Source: Chlorocebus sabaeus | Lineage: Eukaryota; Chordata; Mammalia; Primates; Cercopithecidae | DNA: 64,000 bases | Direction: 5' to 3' | Assembly (NCBI RefSeq): GCF_047675955.1 | Contig: NC_132912.1 | Location: forward strand, 75,540,382 to 75,604,381 | Shown: positions 47,461 to 59,082 of the stretch, piece by piece | Numbering within the stretch: the stretch's first letter is position 1 | Layout of the letters: each line of letters begins with the position of its first letter | Position numbers and translations under genes: made by a program | Notes under the pieces: model-generated | Seen by the model: the letters and a program-made list of their open reading frames with translations, nothing else | Told to the model about the DNA's origin: nothing | Database searches by the model: none

Positions 47461-47784
47461 TGTTGTTGCTGTTTGTTTTTAGAGACAGGGTCTCACTTTG
47501 CCACACAGGCTGCATAGCTCAGTGCAGGCTGGAATTCTTGGGCTCATGTGATCTCTTCCAGCTCAGCCTCCTGAGTAGCTGGGGTTACAGGGACACACCA
47601 CCATACCTGGCAAATTTTATATATTTATTTATTTATTTATTTATTTATTTATTCATTTATTTATTTATTTATAGATGGAGTCTCACCATGTTGCCCAGGC
47701 TGGTCTCTAACTCCTGGTCTCAAGCAGTTCTGCCTTGGCCTTCCAAGTAGCTGGGATTATAGGTGTGGGCCGGGGCACTTGGCC
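47461..47784 (-). repeat. AluJ-like, with (TTTA)n in the linker
   Basis: A reversed Alu with diverged arms ('agagacagggtctcacttt', 'ctcctgagtagctggggtt', 'gagtctcaccatgttgccc'). The A-rich middle linker has grown to a (TTTA)n tract at about 47622-47671. The flanks TTCACTCCACCGTTT (47446-47460) and TTTACTCCAGAGTTT (47785-47799) look like an aged target duplication. Confidence 0.9.
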
Positions 47785-47799
47785 TTTACTCCAGAGTTT

Positions 47800-48039
47800 A
47801 ATAGCGTCAGTGAGAGGTGCTTACAATCTCTAGCCCTACCAGGAGCCCTGTGAGACCTGGGGCTAAAGAGAATCAAATGACATTATAAATAAAAGTAAAA
47901 AATACAAGTATAAACATGGAGAAGGTTTTTGCAGTTTATAAAATGGATAGTGCATTGGTATATTAAAAAACAACAAATTTTACAAATACATGAGGAAAGA
48001 CACACTTATAAATAGAAAAACAGACAAAGTCTAAACAGA
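47800..48039. other. Unassigned sequence
   Basis: No family was recognised. Confidence 0.35.
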
Positions 48040-48560
48040 CTTTTCACAGAGATGGAAATGCAACTAGTCCAGAAGCATGCAAGATCAGCCTCACAAAATC
48101 AGGGAAATGCAAACTAACAGAGTATTCCCAATTAATAAAAAGGCAGAAGGTAAAAATCTGACACCAGCGATTATGGGGATTACCAAAAAATCATTTTTTT
48201 CTCATACAGGGCTAATAGAAGTATAAATTTACAAACATACTTTGGAAATATTTGGCATTATCAAAGTTTAACACGCATGCACTCAAAGACCCAGAAAATC
48301 TTTCTGGATAGCTATGCAACAATCCTAATAAGAGTAGTGTTTATTATTGTACAAAGAGAAAATAAACCAATAACATAGATTAATTTTGTGTGTTATACTC
48401 TCTAACCTGAATGGTCTACAGCAATGAAAATGAAAGAATAGTAGCTGCATCAGATACGAGTACCTCTTAGAAACATAATATTGATTGTGAAAAGAATAAT
48501 AAAAGCATGCTTAATTAAATATATAAATGCATGTTTATGCATGCATTAGATTTTAAATGC
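48040..48560 (+). mobile_element. Degenerate L1M ORF2 3' region
   Basis: 'atcagggaaatgcaaacta', 'gacaccagcgattatgggg', 'gtataaatttacaaacatac', 'ctcttagaaacataatattg' follow the order of the ORF2 C-terminal part of an old L1, with heavy decay. The borders are loose. Confidence 0.5.
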
Positions 48561-51500
48561 AAATAAGTAATAAAAATACAAACTGTGCAACACATTGTGT
48601 TTAGGGATTATATATATATACTAAAACCACACACATACCAAAAAAATGAACAAAATTTTATAGTCATCAATATCTATTGGGGATAAAGAAAAAAAGTGAT
48701 TTTAAAGGGAGAAATATGAAGAATTTAAAGTTCTATTTCTTTATCTGAATTGTAGGTATAGTGGAGATTATGTTAGCACTTATTTATACTTTATGTATAT
48801 TTTACATATATTATTTTGTATGCCGTGAATAATTAAAACACAGAAAAACATTAAATTTTCAGATGTTAGCTGGGGTTGGGGATTGACCTTTGAGTGAGTT
48901 ATATGTACGTGTGTGTATGTGTGTATAATGTACTCATTTGTCATTTCTGTATGTTTATGGCATCCTTACATATAAATGTAATATAATCATTTAATTATGA
49001 TCTATAAGTACTTACACATCATTATAATTCTTCTTTTAAATTTATTTTTAAAAACTGCTCAATATATAATTCTTATGCTCATATGAGATCCTTGTGGAGC
49101 TGACAAATATGCCCCTCTCTGTTTTATTTCAACATCTTTCTTTTCACTTAAGGCAACAACATGTAATGAAGAAAAGCAGTATTTCAGATTCAAAACTGAA
49201 AGATCAGAAAAGTACATATAAAATCAAGTATCCTCCCTTCACTTCCCATGGGGAACCCACTTCTCTCATTCTGGAAAATGAAATACCACATATGTAAAAA
49301 TGGTTTTTACCAAGCATTCATTACACAACCGTGAATAAACTTCATATTTAATGCCCTTAAATCAGATTTCTTTATTAAGCTGAGCTTGGCATACTTTAGA
49401 CCCAGAAGTCTATTGAATGTGCATTCTTTCAGTTTGGCTGTATTCAGAACTGGAGGCCATCTCTTCCAAGAAAATTTTTACAGGAGTAGATTGGCCATTA
49501 TTAATTTAAAGCCTTCCAGCTAAGTAGCCGACACAACGCCAGAGTCTAAAGTAGTATTTTATTAGCCCCTAATGTATTAAACCTCTTTTAAGGATCTGGT
49601 TTTTGTTCTTGATATCTTATGACCATTTTTTTCACAATAGTAGTTCAAGCTTGTGGCCGAAGGGAGTAACAATTGAGAAACACCACTACCTCTTTACCAA
49701 TAAAATAGTCATGAATAATTGAAAGGTTCTATTAATATATTCTGCCACATTAGGTTTTGTCATTATGATATTAGATTTTTGTTTCTGCATAAAACTCCAA
49801 AACAAGTCTAAAAGGAAATGTACAGCCCATTGTGAATTTGGAAGATATATTTGGAAAAAAATAAGTTAATAAGTTTTAATAAGCTTGTACTCTATTTATA
49901 TTAAAAGATCAAGCTACTTTATTTGTCAAATATATATAAGCATTATATACATACCATGGTATCTATGTACATGTATAGTCATTCTTATAGGTTTTAGAAA
50001 GCACTTTAAAAAATAGTTCATTTGAACAAGCTTTTAATGAAAATAGTATTTCAAATATCTGAAAACATCTTTTTTCCCCTCCTTTTCCATAAATAATCTA
50101 AACCTGAAGCTGGTACAGAAAGTTCCAGAGGAAATCTTAAGAAAACTAGAAATAAATTAAGAAGACATATTACAAGAGATTAGCAACCCATTGTGGGCAT
50201 CAAGAAATTCCCTAGCCGGGGGATATGTTTAGAAATAAACAGCAACTTTCCTAAGTGACCTGGTGTCCACAGAATCTTTACCAAATTTCTGTTATGGGCA
50301 GGTAAAGAGCCTACAGATATAATCGAGTTGAAAATCTGAATGTATTAGTCCTGCATTTCAGAATAGGAAGAGATGACTTAACATCAACAGATACACAGGA
50401 AAGGCAAAACGGAAGGGATAATTCAAGTTCAGTAGAAAACCATTGTTAAAATTGTACTCCAGATTGGTATATATAATGTTAAACCTCTTCTGACTTCTTC
50501 TCCTGTTAGGATGTCCAAATACAGAATCGGTTTGAGGACATTTCAAGGTCATTGGCAATATTTATTGTTTGTTTTTGTTTGACTGTTACTTCAATATACC
50601 CCATCTGCTATTTCAAATATTAGAGCAGGCCATGGTTGAATACACTTCAAACTGTTCGATGACCTCACCATTCCATGTGCCTGCTTTCAGGAGACTACAT
50701 AAGAGAGGATAGAGAAATAAAAGAGTCAATGAAGATTTATCTGCACAGTTGGGAAAATGAGAAAGTAATTCAGTACAGATAATGGTGGCTTTGTGAAAAA
50801 TCAGCTTATTAAGCATTTAGCTCAGCATATTCTGTCCCTTTTTAGCAGATTGCTATCTATGCAACACATACTTTCAATCACTTGCAGTTTAATTTACATT
50901 ATCTATATAATTGAATATAGAACAAAATTAAGAAATAATTCAAAATAACTTATTACTTAATATTTTATCATCTAACTGTTCATCATGTAATATTCGATTG
51001 GATCAGAAAGTAAACAGAAAAATGCATATTTTATGCATAAAATGTGAACATATTTGGTAATACTTTTAGAAAAGCCAAAAATGCATATGAAATCCTATTT
51101 TGCTTACATAGAATAGTTACAGGCTAGTACTTCATGCCATCATCTCTAGTTTTATATGTTTCTGAGCAATTAACAAAAAGTCCAACTAAAATTGGCTTAT
51201 GCTAATAGTGAATTCAGTGTCATTTAACTGAAAAGCCCAGGAAGAAGCAGCCTCAGATATATCTTGATAAAGGGGTAAACGATGTTCTAAAACATATTTT
51301 TTTTCTCTCTCTTATGTCTGTTGTGTGCTATACTGGCTCCCTTCTCAGTTATCCCTGCACAAATAATTTTTAGAGAACTGAAAATATTTCAGAGGTATAC
51401 CCTTCTAGGATAAAGTCCTCCAGAAAAGAGACACCATGCTTCCTGTAGAGTTCAAAATTATTATCACTGGTCTTACTGTCTGTGGCCAGTCTGAACTGGA

Positions 51501-51739
51501 TTAAGTATGTGATTGGTTTGAACCAATCACAGAATTGGAGTGCTTTACCTGAACCACTTAGAGTAAGAGAAGGATAGTGTCTGGGAAAGGAGAGCAAGGT
51601 ACTGTAGTAAAACAATTGGGTGTGATTAATGAGTAAGAAAACAACAAACAAGAAAAGTTCATTACAATGTCCTGGTCCCACATCTGTTCCCATGCTCAAG
51701 GGAGAACATGTTAGAACCCAGAGAATACAACCGGATACA
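48561..51739. other. Unassigned AT-rich sequence
   Basis: 3.2 kb in which I recognise no named repeat, gene or structural RNA. There are small AT and TG runs (48610-48622, 48900-48925). Reading frames stay below about 110 codons and show no motif. Confidence 0.5.
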
Positions 51740-53255
51740 TGTTACCTGACAATGGGGATATATTCTGAGAAATGTGTCATTAGACAACTTTGACACTGTG
51801 TGAACATCAGTGTGCTTATGAAAACTTAGATGGTATAGCCTACTACACACCTAGGTGATATGAGATGGCCTGCTGCTCCTAGGCTACAAACCTGTACAAC
51901 ATCGTGCTGTACTGAATACAGTAGGCAATTGTAGCTCAATGATAAGGATTTGTGTATCTAAGCATATCTAAAGAGTAAAAATACAATATAAAAAATGTAA
52001 GATACAAAATATTAAAAATGGTACACTTGTATCTAACACTTACCATGAATGGAGCTTGCAGGATTGGAAGTTGCTCTGGGTGAGTCAGTGAGTGAGTGGT
52101 GAGTGAAGGTGAAGGCCTAGGACATTACTGTACATTACTGTAGACTTTAAAAATGTTACATACTCAGGCTACACTAAATTTATTTAAAAATGTGTTCTTT
52201 GACCAGGCCTGGTGGCTCATGCCTGTAATCCCAGAACTCTGGGAGGCTGAGGCAGGTGGATCACCTGAGGTCAGGAGTTTGAGATCAGCCTGACCAAAAA
52301 TGGAGAAACCCCATTTCTATTAAAAATACAAAATTAGCTGGGCATAGTGGCACATGCCTGTAATCCCAGCTACTGGGGAGGCTGAGGCAGGAGAATTGCT
52401 TGAACCTGGGAGGCAGAAGTTGCAGTGAGCCAAGATCCCGCCATTGCACTCCAGCCTGGGCAACAAGAGTGAAACTGTGTCTCAAAAAAAAAAAAAAAAA
52501 AAAAATCTTCAATAGTAAATTAGCCTTAGCTTACCATAATGTTTTACTTCATAAACGTTTTATTTTTTTTAACATTTTAACTTTTGTGATAATACAGTTT
52601 AAAACATAAACACATCGTACAGCTGTACATATTTTCTTTATATCTGCATTGTATAAGCTTTTCTTATTTTTATATTTATAAATTTTTGTTTTCTTTTTTT
52701 AAACCTTTTTGCTTGAAACTAAGACACAAACGCACACAATAGTTAGTCTAGGCCTACACAGGGTCAGAATCAACCATATCACTGTCTTCCACCTCCACAT
52801 CTTCTCCCACTGAAAGGTCTTCCCTCCCACATGGAGCTGTCAACCGTCATGACAACAATGCCTTTTCTTTAAATACCTCCACAAGGACATGCCTGAGGCT
52901 GTTTTGTAGTTAACTTTCTTTTTTTAAGTGGAAGTGCACTTTAAATGATAAAAAGTGTAGTATCATAAATACATAAACCAGTAGCTAACACAATCATTCA
53001 TTATCATTATCAAGTATGATGTATTGTACATAATTGTATGTGCTGGACTTTAATACAACTAGCAGTGCAGTAGGTTTGTTCATACAAGCATCACCATAAA
53101 CACATGGGTAATGTGTTGCGCTATACCATTATGAAGGCTAGGGCATCACTAGGACATGGGAATTTTTCAGCTCTGTTATAATTTTATGGGCCCATTATTG
53201 TACATGGGCCCATATACATATATCAAAGGGACCCATGTACACTGTTAACCCAAAG
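51740..53255 (-). mobile_element. Tigger-like (pogo-type) DNA transposon, split by an Alu
   Basis: The left end has 'ggggatatattctgagaaatg', 'tgtgtcattagacaactttg' and 'gatggtatagcctactacac', which I know from a common human pogo-like element. Beyond the Alu (52201-52505) comes 'aatagtaaattagcc', 'catcgtacagctgtacat', 'agtctaggcctacacagggtc' and 'actgtcttccacctccac', the reversed transposase 3' part of the same element. The right end near 53200-53255 is degraded ('tataattttatgggccca'). Frames are broken. The class is fairly sure, the subfamily name is not. Confidence 0.68.
52201..52505 (+). repeat. Alu (AluS-like), full length, inserted in the transposon
   Basis: It begins 'gaccaggcctggtggctc', has both arms, the middle linker 'tattaaaaatacaaaatt', and a poly(A) tail at 52483-52505. 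The host sequence continues on both sides, but a clean target duplication cannot be read. Confidence 0.95.
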
Positions 53256-53834
53256 GTCATCACATGGCACACGAGTGTATTAGACTTCCAAGGAGATGCA
53301 GAGAAGTCTCTAGAATAATTTTGGTATTGCACATAATGCATTTTCGGGGCCTGGATGTGGCTATAACTGGTCAGGAGAGATTTGTACTAGAGCAAGGAAA
53401 ATACAGAGCCAATAAGTTGTCAGAAAGCTACTGGGTTCAGGGCATAAACTGTATCACCATCTCCAAATCTTCAGTTCTTAAATTATGAACAGGTGAGGTT
53501 ATCTTATTTTAAAACTTGTCATCAGGCTCTCGAGCTGGATCAACAGGAACTGATACCAAGAAGTAGGACAAATCAATAGAAGCCTGATTTCTGAGTAAAG
53601 CCTGAGCACTTAGTTAAGCCAGTTGGATTCAGAAATTGTGGGAAAGATTTTGATTAAAAGAAGTTGTGGATTTGGGAATTTGACTCAAGTTCTCAGGATC
53701 ACTGTGGATAATATTCTTGGAGAGTAATACTGTCTGTTCAGTGAAGTGAGTATTGGGAACCACCACTAAACACTCATTTTTTGTCCAAAGTTTGCCATCA
53801 TGCCAAGAACTTGTACTCTAAAAAGAAATGTAAG
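53256..53834. other. Unassigned sequence
   Basis: No repeat family or gene was recognised. Confidence 0.4.
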
Positions 53835-53905
53835 CTTTCTAGTCACTAACTTATGTGACCTTGCACACATTATTTAGCCTATCCAAATCTGGTTTCCCAG
53901 TTGGT
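53835..53905 (+). repeat. MIR core fragment
   Basis: 'agtcactaacttatgtgacc', 'ttgcacacattatttagcc' and 'ctggtttcccagttggttaa' match the MIR core order (gtgaccttgggcaag, acttaacc, cagtttcctcat). Confidence 0.5.
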
Positions 53906-54717
53906 TAAATTTGTCCATTTAACTTTTATGCAGAAATTTGGTACCAATTATGACTATTTCTTCTAAAGCACTTATCAAATTATTTTCCTAAATGGTAGCT
54001 CTCTACTCGGAAAGCATATAGAAAAGCTTACATAAATTAATACAAGCCACCTGCTTCATTGGCTAACATTTAATAAGCCCTCAGTAATTATAAAACACTT
54101 TTCCTTATAGATACAAGTTATACAAAAAGATTCTTATATAAACATTATTTTCTAATCACAATAAAGATAATAGACTAAACAGAGAAATAAGCAAGATCCT
54201 CAGCCCTGAGGTGAATTCGTTAGTGATATCATACTCTATTGCATAAAATGATGTATAATAATATTTTCACTGTTTTTCTTAAAAAGAGAAAGCATCATCA
54301 TAATAAATTTATATATCACATGACATATGAAAAGAATCATCATCAAATGCATAGTCCACACAATAAGAAGGACAAACTAGATTCCATATTCTTGGATATG
54401 GAGCACTGGCAAAGGGGTCTTCACAACAATTGAGTGTATTAGCAAGTTTGTATTGGAAAAATATGAGCAGGATAAGAGTGTTTTTTTTTGCACTATTGAA
54501 AAATCAAATCTCACATCTTCTTGATCATTAAAGCTTATTTCCAAGGAAATATTTCTGTAAAGGATGTTATACTTTCAAAAATGTATCTCTAATCTTGTAC
54601 ATTTGAAACTAAAATTAGAGTAACCTAAGGTATTAACCAAAAAGTAATTACCTAGGAGATAATAGAGTTTTTCCCATATAATAACATATTAACAACTTTA
54701 GTTTGGAAACACTTTCA
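53906..54717. other. Unassigned AT-rich sequence
   Basis: No recognised element. Confidence 0.4.
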
Positions 54718-54900
54718 CAAACATTATTCATTAATTTATTCATTCTAGTAATATTATATTGAGCCCAATATAAGTAAGGTGAAGTTCTAAGTGCTAAATG
54801 AAAAGTTGGTAAGTCATAGTTCATTCTTCAAGGAAGGATAACTTTTGGGAAGGTGGTATAGAAATGGAGACATGGACAATATGACATTTTATAGTCCAAT
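54718..54900 (-). repeat. L2-like ancient repeat
   Basis: 'tcattaatttattcattctag', 'ttatattgagcccaatataag' and 'ggtgaagttctaagtgctaa' follow the reversed L2-end pattern seen at 28605 and 11465. Diverged. Confidence 0.45.
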
Positions 54901-55057
54901 GTATGAAGCACATTAAGCAATCAGAGCAAGTATGAAGCATAATCTACAAATTCAACTTCAGATATTAACTTTTCTGTACTTTTTATACTTCATTTCTACT
55001 ATTTTGGGGGAATATTTAAGCAATCTTTCCAGGGCTCAACAACTCCACAAAATAAAA

Positions 55058-55420
55058 TTATGTCTTGTATTTAGAATTGTATATTTTCCATAGCATAAAG
55101 CTTGGTGACACTCCATCTTTCATCCAGTGAGTGTCTTTAGGTTGCACTGCCCTCTGGAGTTTCTGTATCATACAAGCTCCAGGCATGAGCATTTTTGAGG
55201 GACCACACATTGTCCTGAAGTTTCTTAGTATGTCATACAATCCTTTTTTCCATTGGTTTTGCAAACTTCCTGGCTGTTTCACCAGGATGTTTCTTATGCC
55301 AAGCATAAGATTTTTCTTTCTCATTTTGTAAACTGAGGAAAACTTTTCTTTATTATTTCCAGTAAAATATGTATTTTCTTCGCCATCATTCTTTCTTGCT
55401 TACTTCTTACTCAGACTTTT
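55058..55420 (-). other. Unidentified coding-like relic
   Basis: On the reverse strand one frame gives 88 codons (55324-55058). A second frame over the same DNA stays open except for three scattered stops and has a more protein-like composition, rich in Trp, His, Lys and Glu (fragments such as SYAWHKKHPGETARKF and SLDERWSVTKLYAMENIQF). No domain was recognised. It could be a processed pseudogene fragment, a transposase relic or chance. Confidence 0.2.
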
Positions 55421-55609
55421 TTTCTACATCGTGTATCTTCTTTCCCCTCTGAGGCTTGAGATTTGAGGCAAAAAATACATGGCTTATTCCTAGGCTCTTT
55501 CAACTTTATTCACTGTATCATCCATATTCTTATGTTACCTTATCCTTATTGGTTGTTACTGTCTTTGCTTGAAGGATTAGATGGGTAGAAATAAGAGAAA
55601 AAATTATTT

Positions 55610-56405
55610 ACCAATGAAAACTAAATTTAAAACTTAAAACTACAAATCTTTTAAAACAAAATGTAGGAAAAATATTTATGATCTTGAATTAGGCAAGCAA
55701 TTTTGAAATATGGCACTAAAACCTGATCCATACAAAAAGACATTACACTTAAAAAATACTGAGATCATTTGTTCTGTGAAAGATATTGTTGAGAGCACAC
55801 AGCTGAAAGTCCCAATCAGGAATACAATATTTAAAAATCACATTTCTTAAAAAAATTGACATCCAGGACAGATAAAGGACACTCAAAACTTAACAAGGCA
55901 AACAAATAATACACTAGGCAAAATATCTAAACAAGCAGATTACCAAAGAAAGTATACGGATAACAAAGAAACATCAGATAAGATGCTCAGCACAACAAAT
56001 AATCAGAAAAATATAAATTGAAATCAAGATGCTGTTATATAGTTATTAAATAACTAAAAACAAACAAAAGAAGTAAATGCATTTTGCTAAATGAAAGAAA
56101 CCAAACACAAAAGGTAACATTTTGTAGGCTTGCATTTATAAGACATTCCGGAAAAGTGCTATTGAGAGACTTTGCATGGAGGGAAGTGTTGACAGCAAAC
56201 GGGAGGCACAATTGTTGAAGTGATAGAACTATCCTGCCTTATAAATGTTTGGTGGATTTATGACTGTATGTTTATATGTCAAAAAGTAGGGATTTGTAGG
56301 CCATAGAGATAGAATTTTAGTGTATGTAAATTAAAAAGCACCATTTTGGATATTGAAGGAACCCAAACTATTTCAAAATTGAATACAAACTTTAACAAAT
56401 AATTA
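55610..56405 (+). mobile_element. Old L1M, ORF2 C-terminal region
   Basis: 'tatggcactaaaacctgatcc', 'ctgtgaaagatattgttgag', 'gacatccaggacagataaagg', 'aagatgctcagcacaac', 'gctaaatgaaagaaaccaaac' and 'gacattccggaaaagtgc' are in L1M order. It runs up to the AluY. Confidence 0.75.
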
Positions 56406-56409
56406 TTTT

Positions 56410-56713
56410 GGCTCAGCGCGTTGGCTCACGCCTGTAATTCCAGCACTTTGGGAGGCAGAGGCGGGTGGATCACAAGGTCAGGAAATCCACACCATCCTGG
56501 CTAACATGGTGAAACCCGGTCTCCACTAAAAATACAAAAAAGTACCCAGGCGAGGTGTCGGGCGCCTGCAGTCCCAGCTACTCTGGAGGCTGAGGCAGGA
56601 GAATGGCGGGAACCCGGGAGGTGGAGCTTGTATTGTAGTGAGCCGAGATCGCGCCTCTGCACGCCAGCCTGGGTGACAGAAGAGACTCCGTCTCAAATAA
56701 TAATAATAATAAT
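56410..56713 (+). repeat. AluY-like, full length, with (AAT)n tail
   Basis: 'ggctcacgcctgtaattcc', 'ggtggatcacaaggtcagg', 'tggctaacatggtgaaaccc' and 'gagccgagatcgcgcc' are the AluY blocks. The tail is an AAT repeat (56695-56713). A deletion and small duplication ('gcttgtattgtagtgagcc') mark this copy. No clean target duplication is seen. Confidence 0.94.
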
Positions 56714-57049
56714 TTACAATTTTACACTTGTAATTACACTGAAGGAAGTAGGGAAGTAAAAATATATCCAAGTCACTTTGAAAAACAGTATTTTGAGTAG
56801 CTGATATAACACAAAGAACAAAGAAGACTACAAAAGTTTGTCTTCTGAGATGGTCTAGATATAATGAAATTCCACCAGTGGTTTCTAAGTCACATTTTCA
56901 AATAAAATGAGCAAGGGTTCCTTGGAAGAGTAGTTAATTCCAGGGTTCAGACAGAAAAAATTCACAATGATCCTGGAGAAAGCTGTGATGCCAGAAAAAA
57001 GAAGTGCACAATAAAGGATGGGATTCTCGAAAAAGCACAGGAACAAAAC
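56714..57049. other. Unassigned sequence, perhaps L1M 3' UTR
   Basis: It may belong to the same old L1 interrupted by the AluY, but motifs are too decayed to assign. Confidence 0.35.
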
Positions 57050-57262
57050 TGAAGAATTTCCAACATGGACATAAAGATGCAGACACGTGACTCTAGGGAC
57101 TCTAGAAGGGTGGAAGGCAAAAGAAGCATGAGGGTAGAAAAATTACCTATTTGATACAACGTTCAATATTCGGGTGATGGGTACTCTTGAATCCCTACAT
57201 GTAATGCCCATGTAACAAGCAAGCCTATGTATCCCCTGTATCTAAAAAATTTTTAACAAGAA
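57050..57262 (+). mobile_element. L1 3' UTR end (L1PB/L1MA-like), short insertion
   Basis: 'gaagggtggaaggcaaaag', 'gtagaaaaattacctatttg', 'attcgggtgatgggtactc', 'tgcccatgtaacaagcaagc' and 'tgtatcccctgtatctaaa' are the last ~200 bp of an L1 3' UTR, 5'-truncated. Confidence 0.78.
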
Positions 57263-57269
57263 TTTCCAA

Positions 57270-58195
57270 TTACCAAAGCCGAAATAATATGACCAAAAGA
57301 GTAATAACCAAATTGAATAATGATGGTTTATAACCTGTAGAATAAAACGAATACTCATGAGTTCTTACTACTAAATAAATAATAAAATAAATAAATGAGG
57401 GGGATGGGACATTTTATCCCAAACAAAGAACTTAAATGATTAAATGTAGAATGGAAACAAGAGATTTTTTGAAAATTACTCTAAAATATCATCGTAATAA
57501 CTGCTGCAATCAAGATCCACTGCTACTTAAATGCAAACTTTAGTGATCAAAATATTGAGGAAAAATAGGATATTTGCACAGCCACAAATTGTCTTCCCCA
57601 CGATACGCATTAATTAATTATAAAGGAGAAAATAGTGACTTTTTAGTGAAGAAAACTGACAGAGACCACTTTAACCAGTGATTGTGGTTAGCATCACAAG
57701 TTATAAGACATATTAACAACATAAACTTCAATACATTACACTGAGAAGGACACAACACTTGAGTAATATGCTTGTCAAAAGTAAAAAACCTCTATCTACA
57801 TGAGAAAACATCAAGCAAACTCAAATAGAGGAACATTCTACAAAATAACCAACACTTACACATCAAACGTGTCAAAGTCATAAAAGATAGATACTGAAGA
57901 ATTACCACAGATTGAAAGAGACTAAGGATACATGACAACTAAATGCAATATAAAACCTTGGATTAAATTCTATAACAGAAAAAGGATACTAATGGAAAAA
58001 TTGATAAAAATCCAAGTGAAGTCTATAGGCTGGTTAATAGAATTGTACTCATGTTAATTTTTTAGTTTTAATATTCACACTATGTTTATGCAATATATTA
58101 ACCTTAGTGGAAGGTGAGTAAAGGATATATTTAAGCTGCATTTTTTGTCACTTTTTTATAAATCTAAAATAATTTAAAATAAAATTTAAAAATTT
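57270..58195 (+). mobile_element. Old L1M 3' UTR and end
   Basis: The end carries 'aaaattgataaaaatccaag', 'gtctataggctggttaatag', 'aattgtactcatgttaatt', 'atgcaatatattaacctt', 'aggtgagtaaaggatatatt' and 'aaatctaaaataatttaaaat', the 3' end pattern of an old L1M subfamily. The upstream border is uncertain. Confidence 0.65.
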
Positions 58196-58720
58196 GCTTT
58201 AGCATTTTTATGAGTATCAATAAATGAATTTGGAAGGCAATTATGTAAAAATTTGGTGTATAAATATATATATTTTCATCATCAGTATGAAGGGACTTCA
58301 AAAAGTTTATTAAAGCATGAAATTAAAGGATAAAAAGAAAAAATATATGTTTTATTTCTCAACATATGCTCCATCAAAGTCAAGACGCTATTGGAAGAAA
58401 TGACACCAGTTATTTAGCCCATTGCTAAAGAACTGAGGTTTCTGGGAAGTCAAACATATCAATGCAGTATTCTTTATGTTATTAACTAAAGAAAATTGGT
58501 GATTTTTTAAAGATTATTAAAAAAATACAGATCAGAAGGTGCCAAATAAGAACTAGATGGTGGATGCTTAACACTTTCCATCTAAATTATTGCAAAATTA
58601 CCTTTGTTTGACGAGAGAAATGAGCAGAAGCATTGTCATTGGGAGGTGAAGCCCACTGGACTTCCTGGGACAAGTGGGGACTTGGAGAACTTTTCTGTCT
58701 TACAAGAGGATTGTAAAATG

Positions 58721-58922
58721 CACCAATCAGCACTCTGTAGGTAGGGTTGTAAAACACACCAATCAGTGCTCTGTAGCTAGCAAGGGGATTGTAAATTGTA
58801 CCAATTAGTGCTTTGCAAAAATGCAGCTATCAGCGTTCTGTAGCTAGCAAGAGGATTGTAGAATGCACCAATCAGTGCTCTGTAAAACGTGCCAATCAGC
58901 AGGATCCTAAAAGTTGCCAATC
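58721..58922 (+). promoter_or_regulatory. Cluster of six CCAAT boxes in the LTR
   Basis: CCAAT motifs start near 58723, 58759, 58801, 58868, 58892 and 58917, most in the form CCAATCAG. In LTR12-type elements such boxes bind NF-Y (family knowledge). Whether this copy is active cannot be read from sequence. Confidence 0.6.
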
Positions 58923-59076
58923 ACAGAGAGGATTGAAAAAAGGTCATTCTGATAAGACAGAAAGGGAACATGAGAGGGGACAAATAAGGGAAAAAAAGCT
59001 GACCACCCCAGCCAGCAGCAGCAACCCTCTCAGGTCTCCTTCCATGCTGTGGAAGCTTTGGTCTTTCGCTCTTCAA

Positions 59077-59082
59077 AATAAA
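59077..59082 (+). terminator. LTR poly(A) signal AATAAA
   Basis: AATAAA sits before the 'ctcactctttgggtcc' segment, its usual place at the R/U5 border of LTR12-like elements. Confidence 0.6.

Noticed and set aside
47211..47750. 179-codon open frame on +
   Set aside because: Its second half is reversed Alu and a (TTTA)n tract, which reads as repeating Phe/Ile/Tyr/Leu. There is no gene signal.
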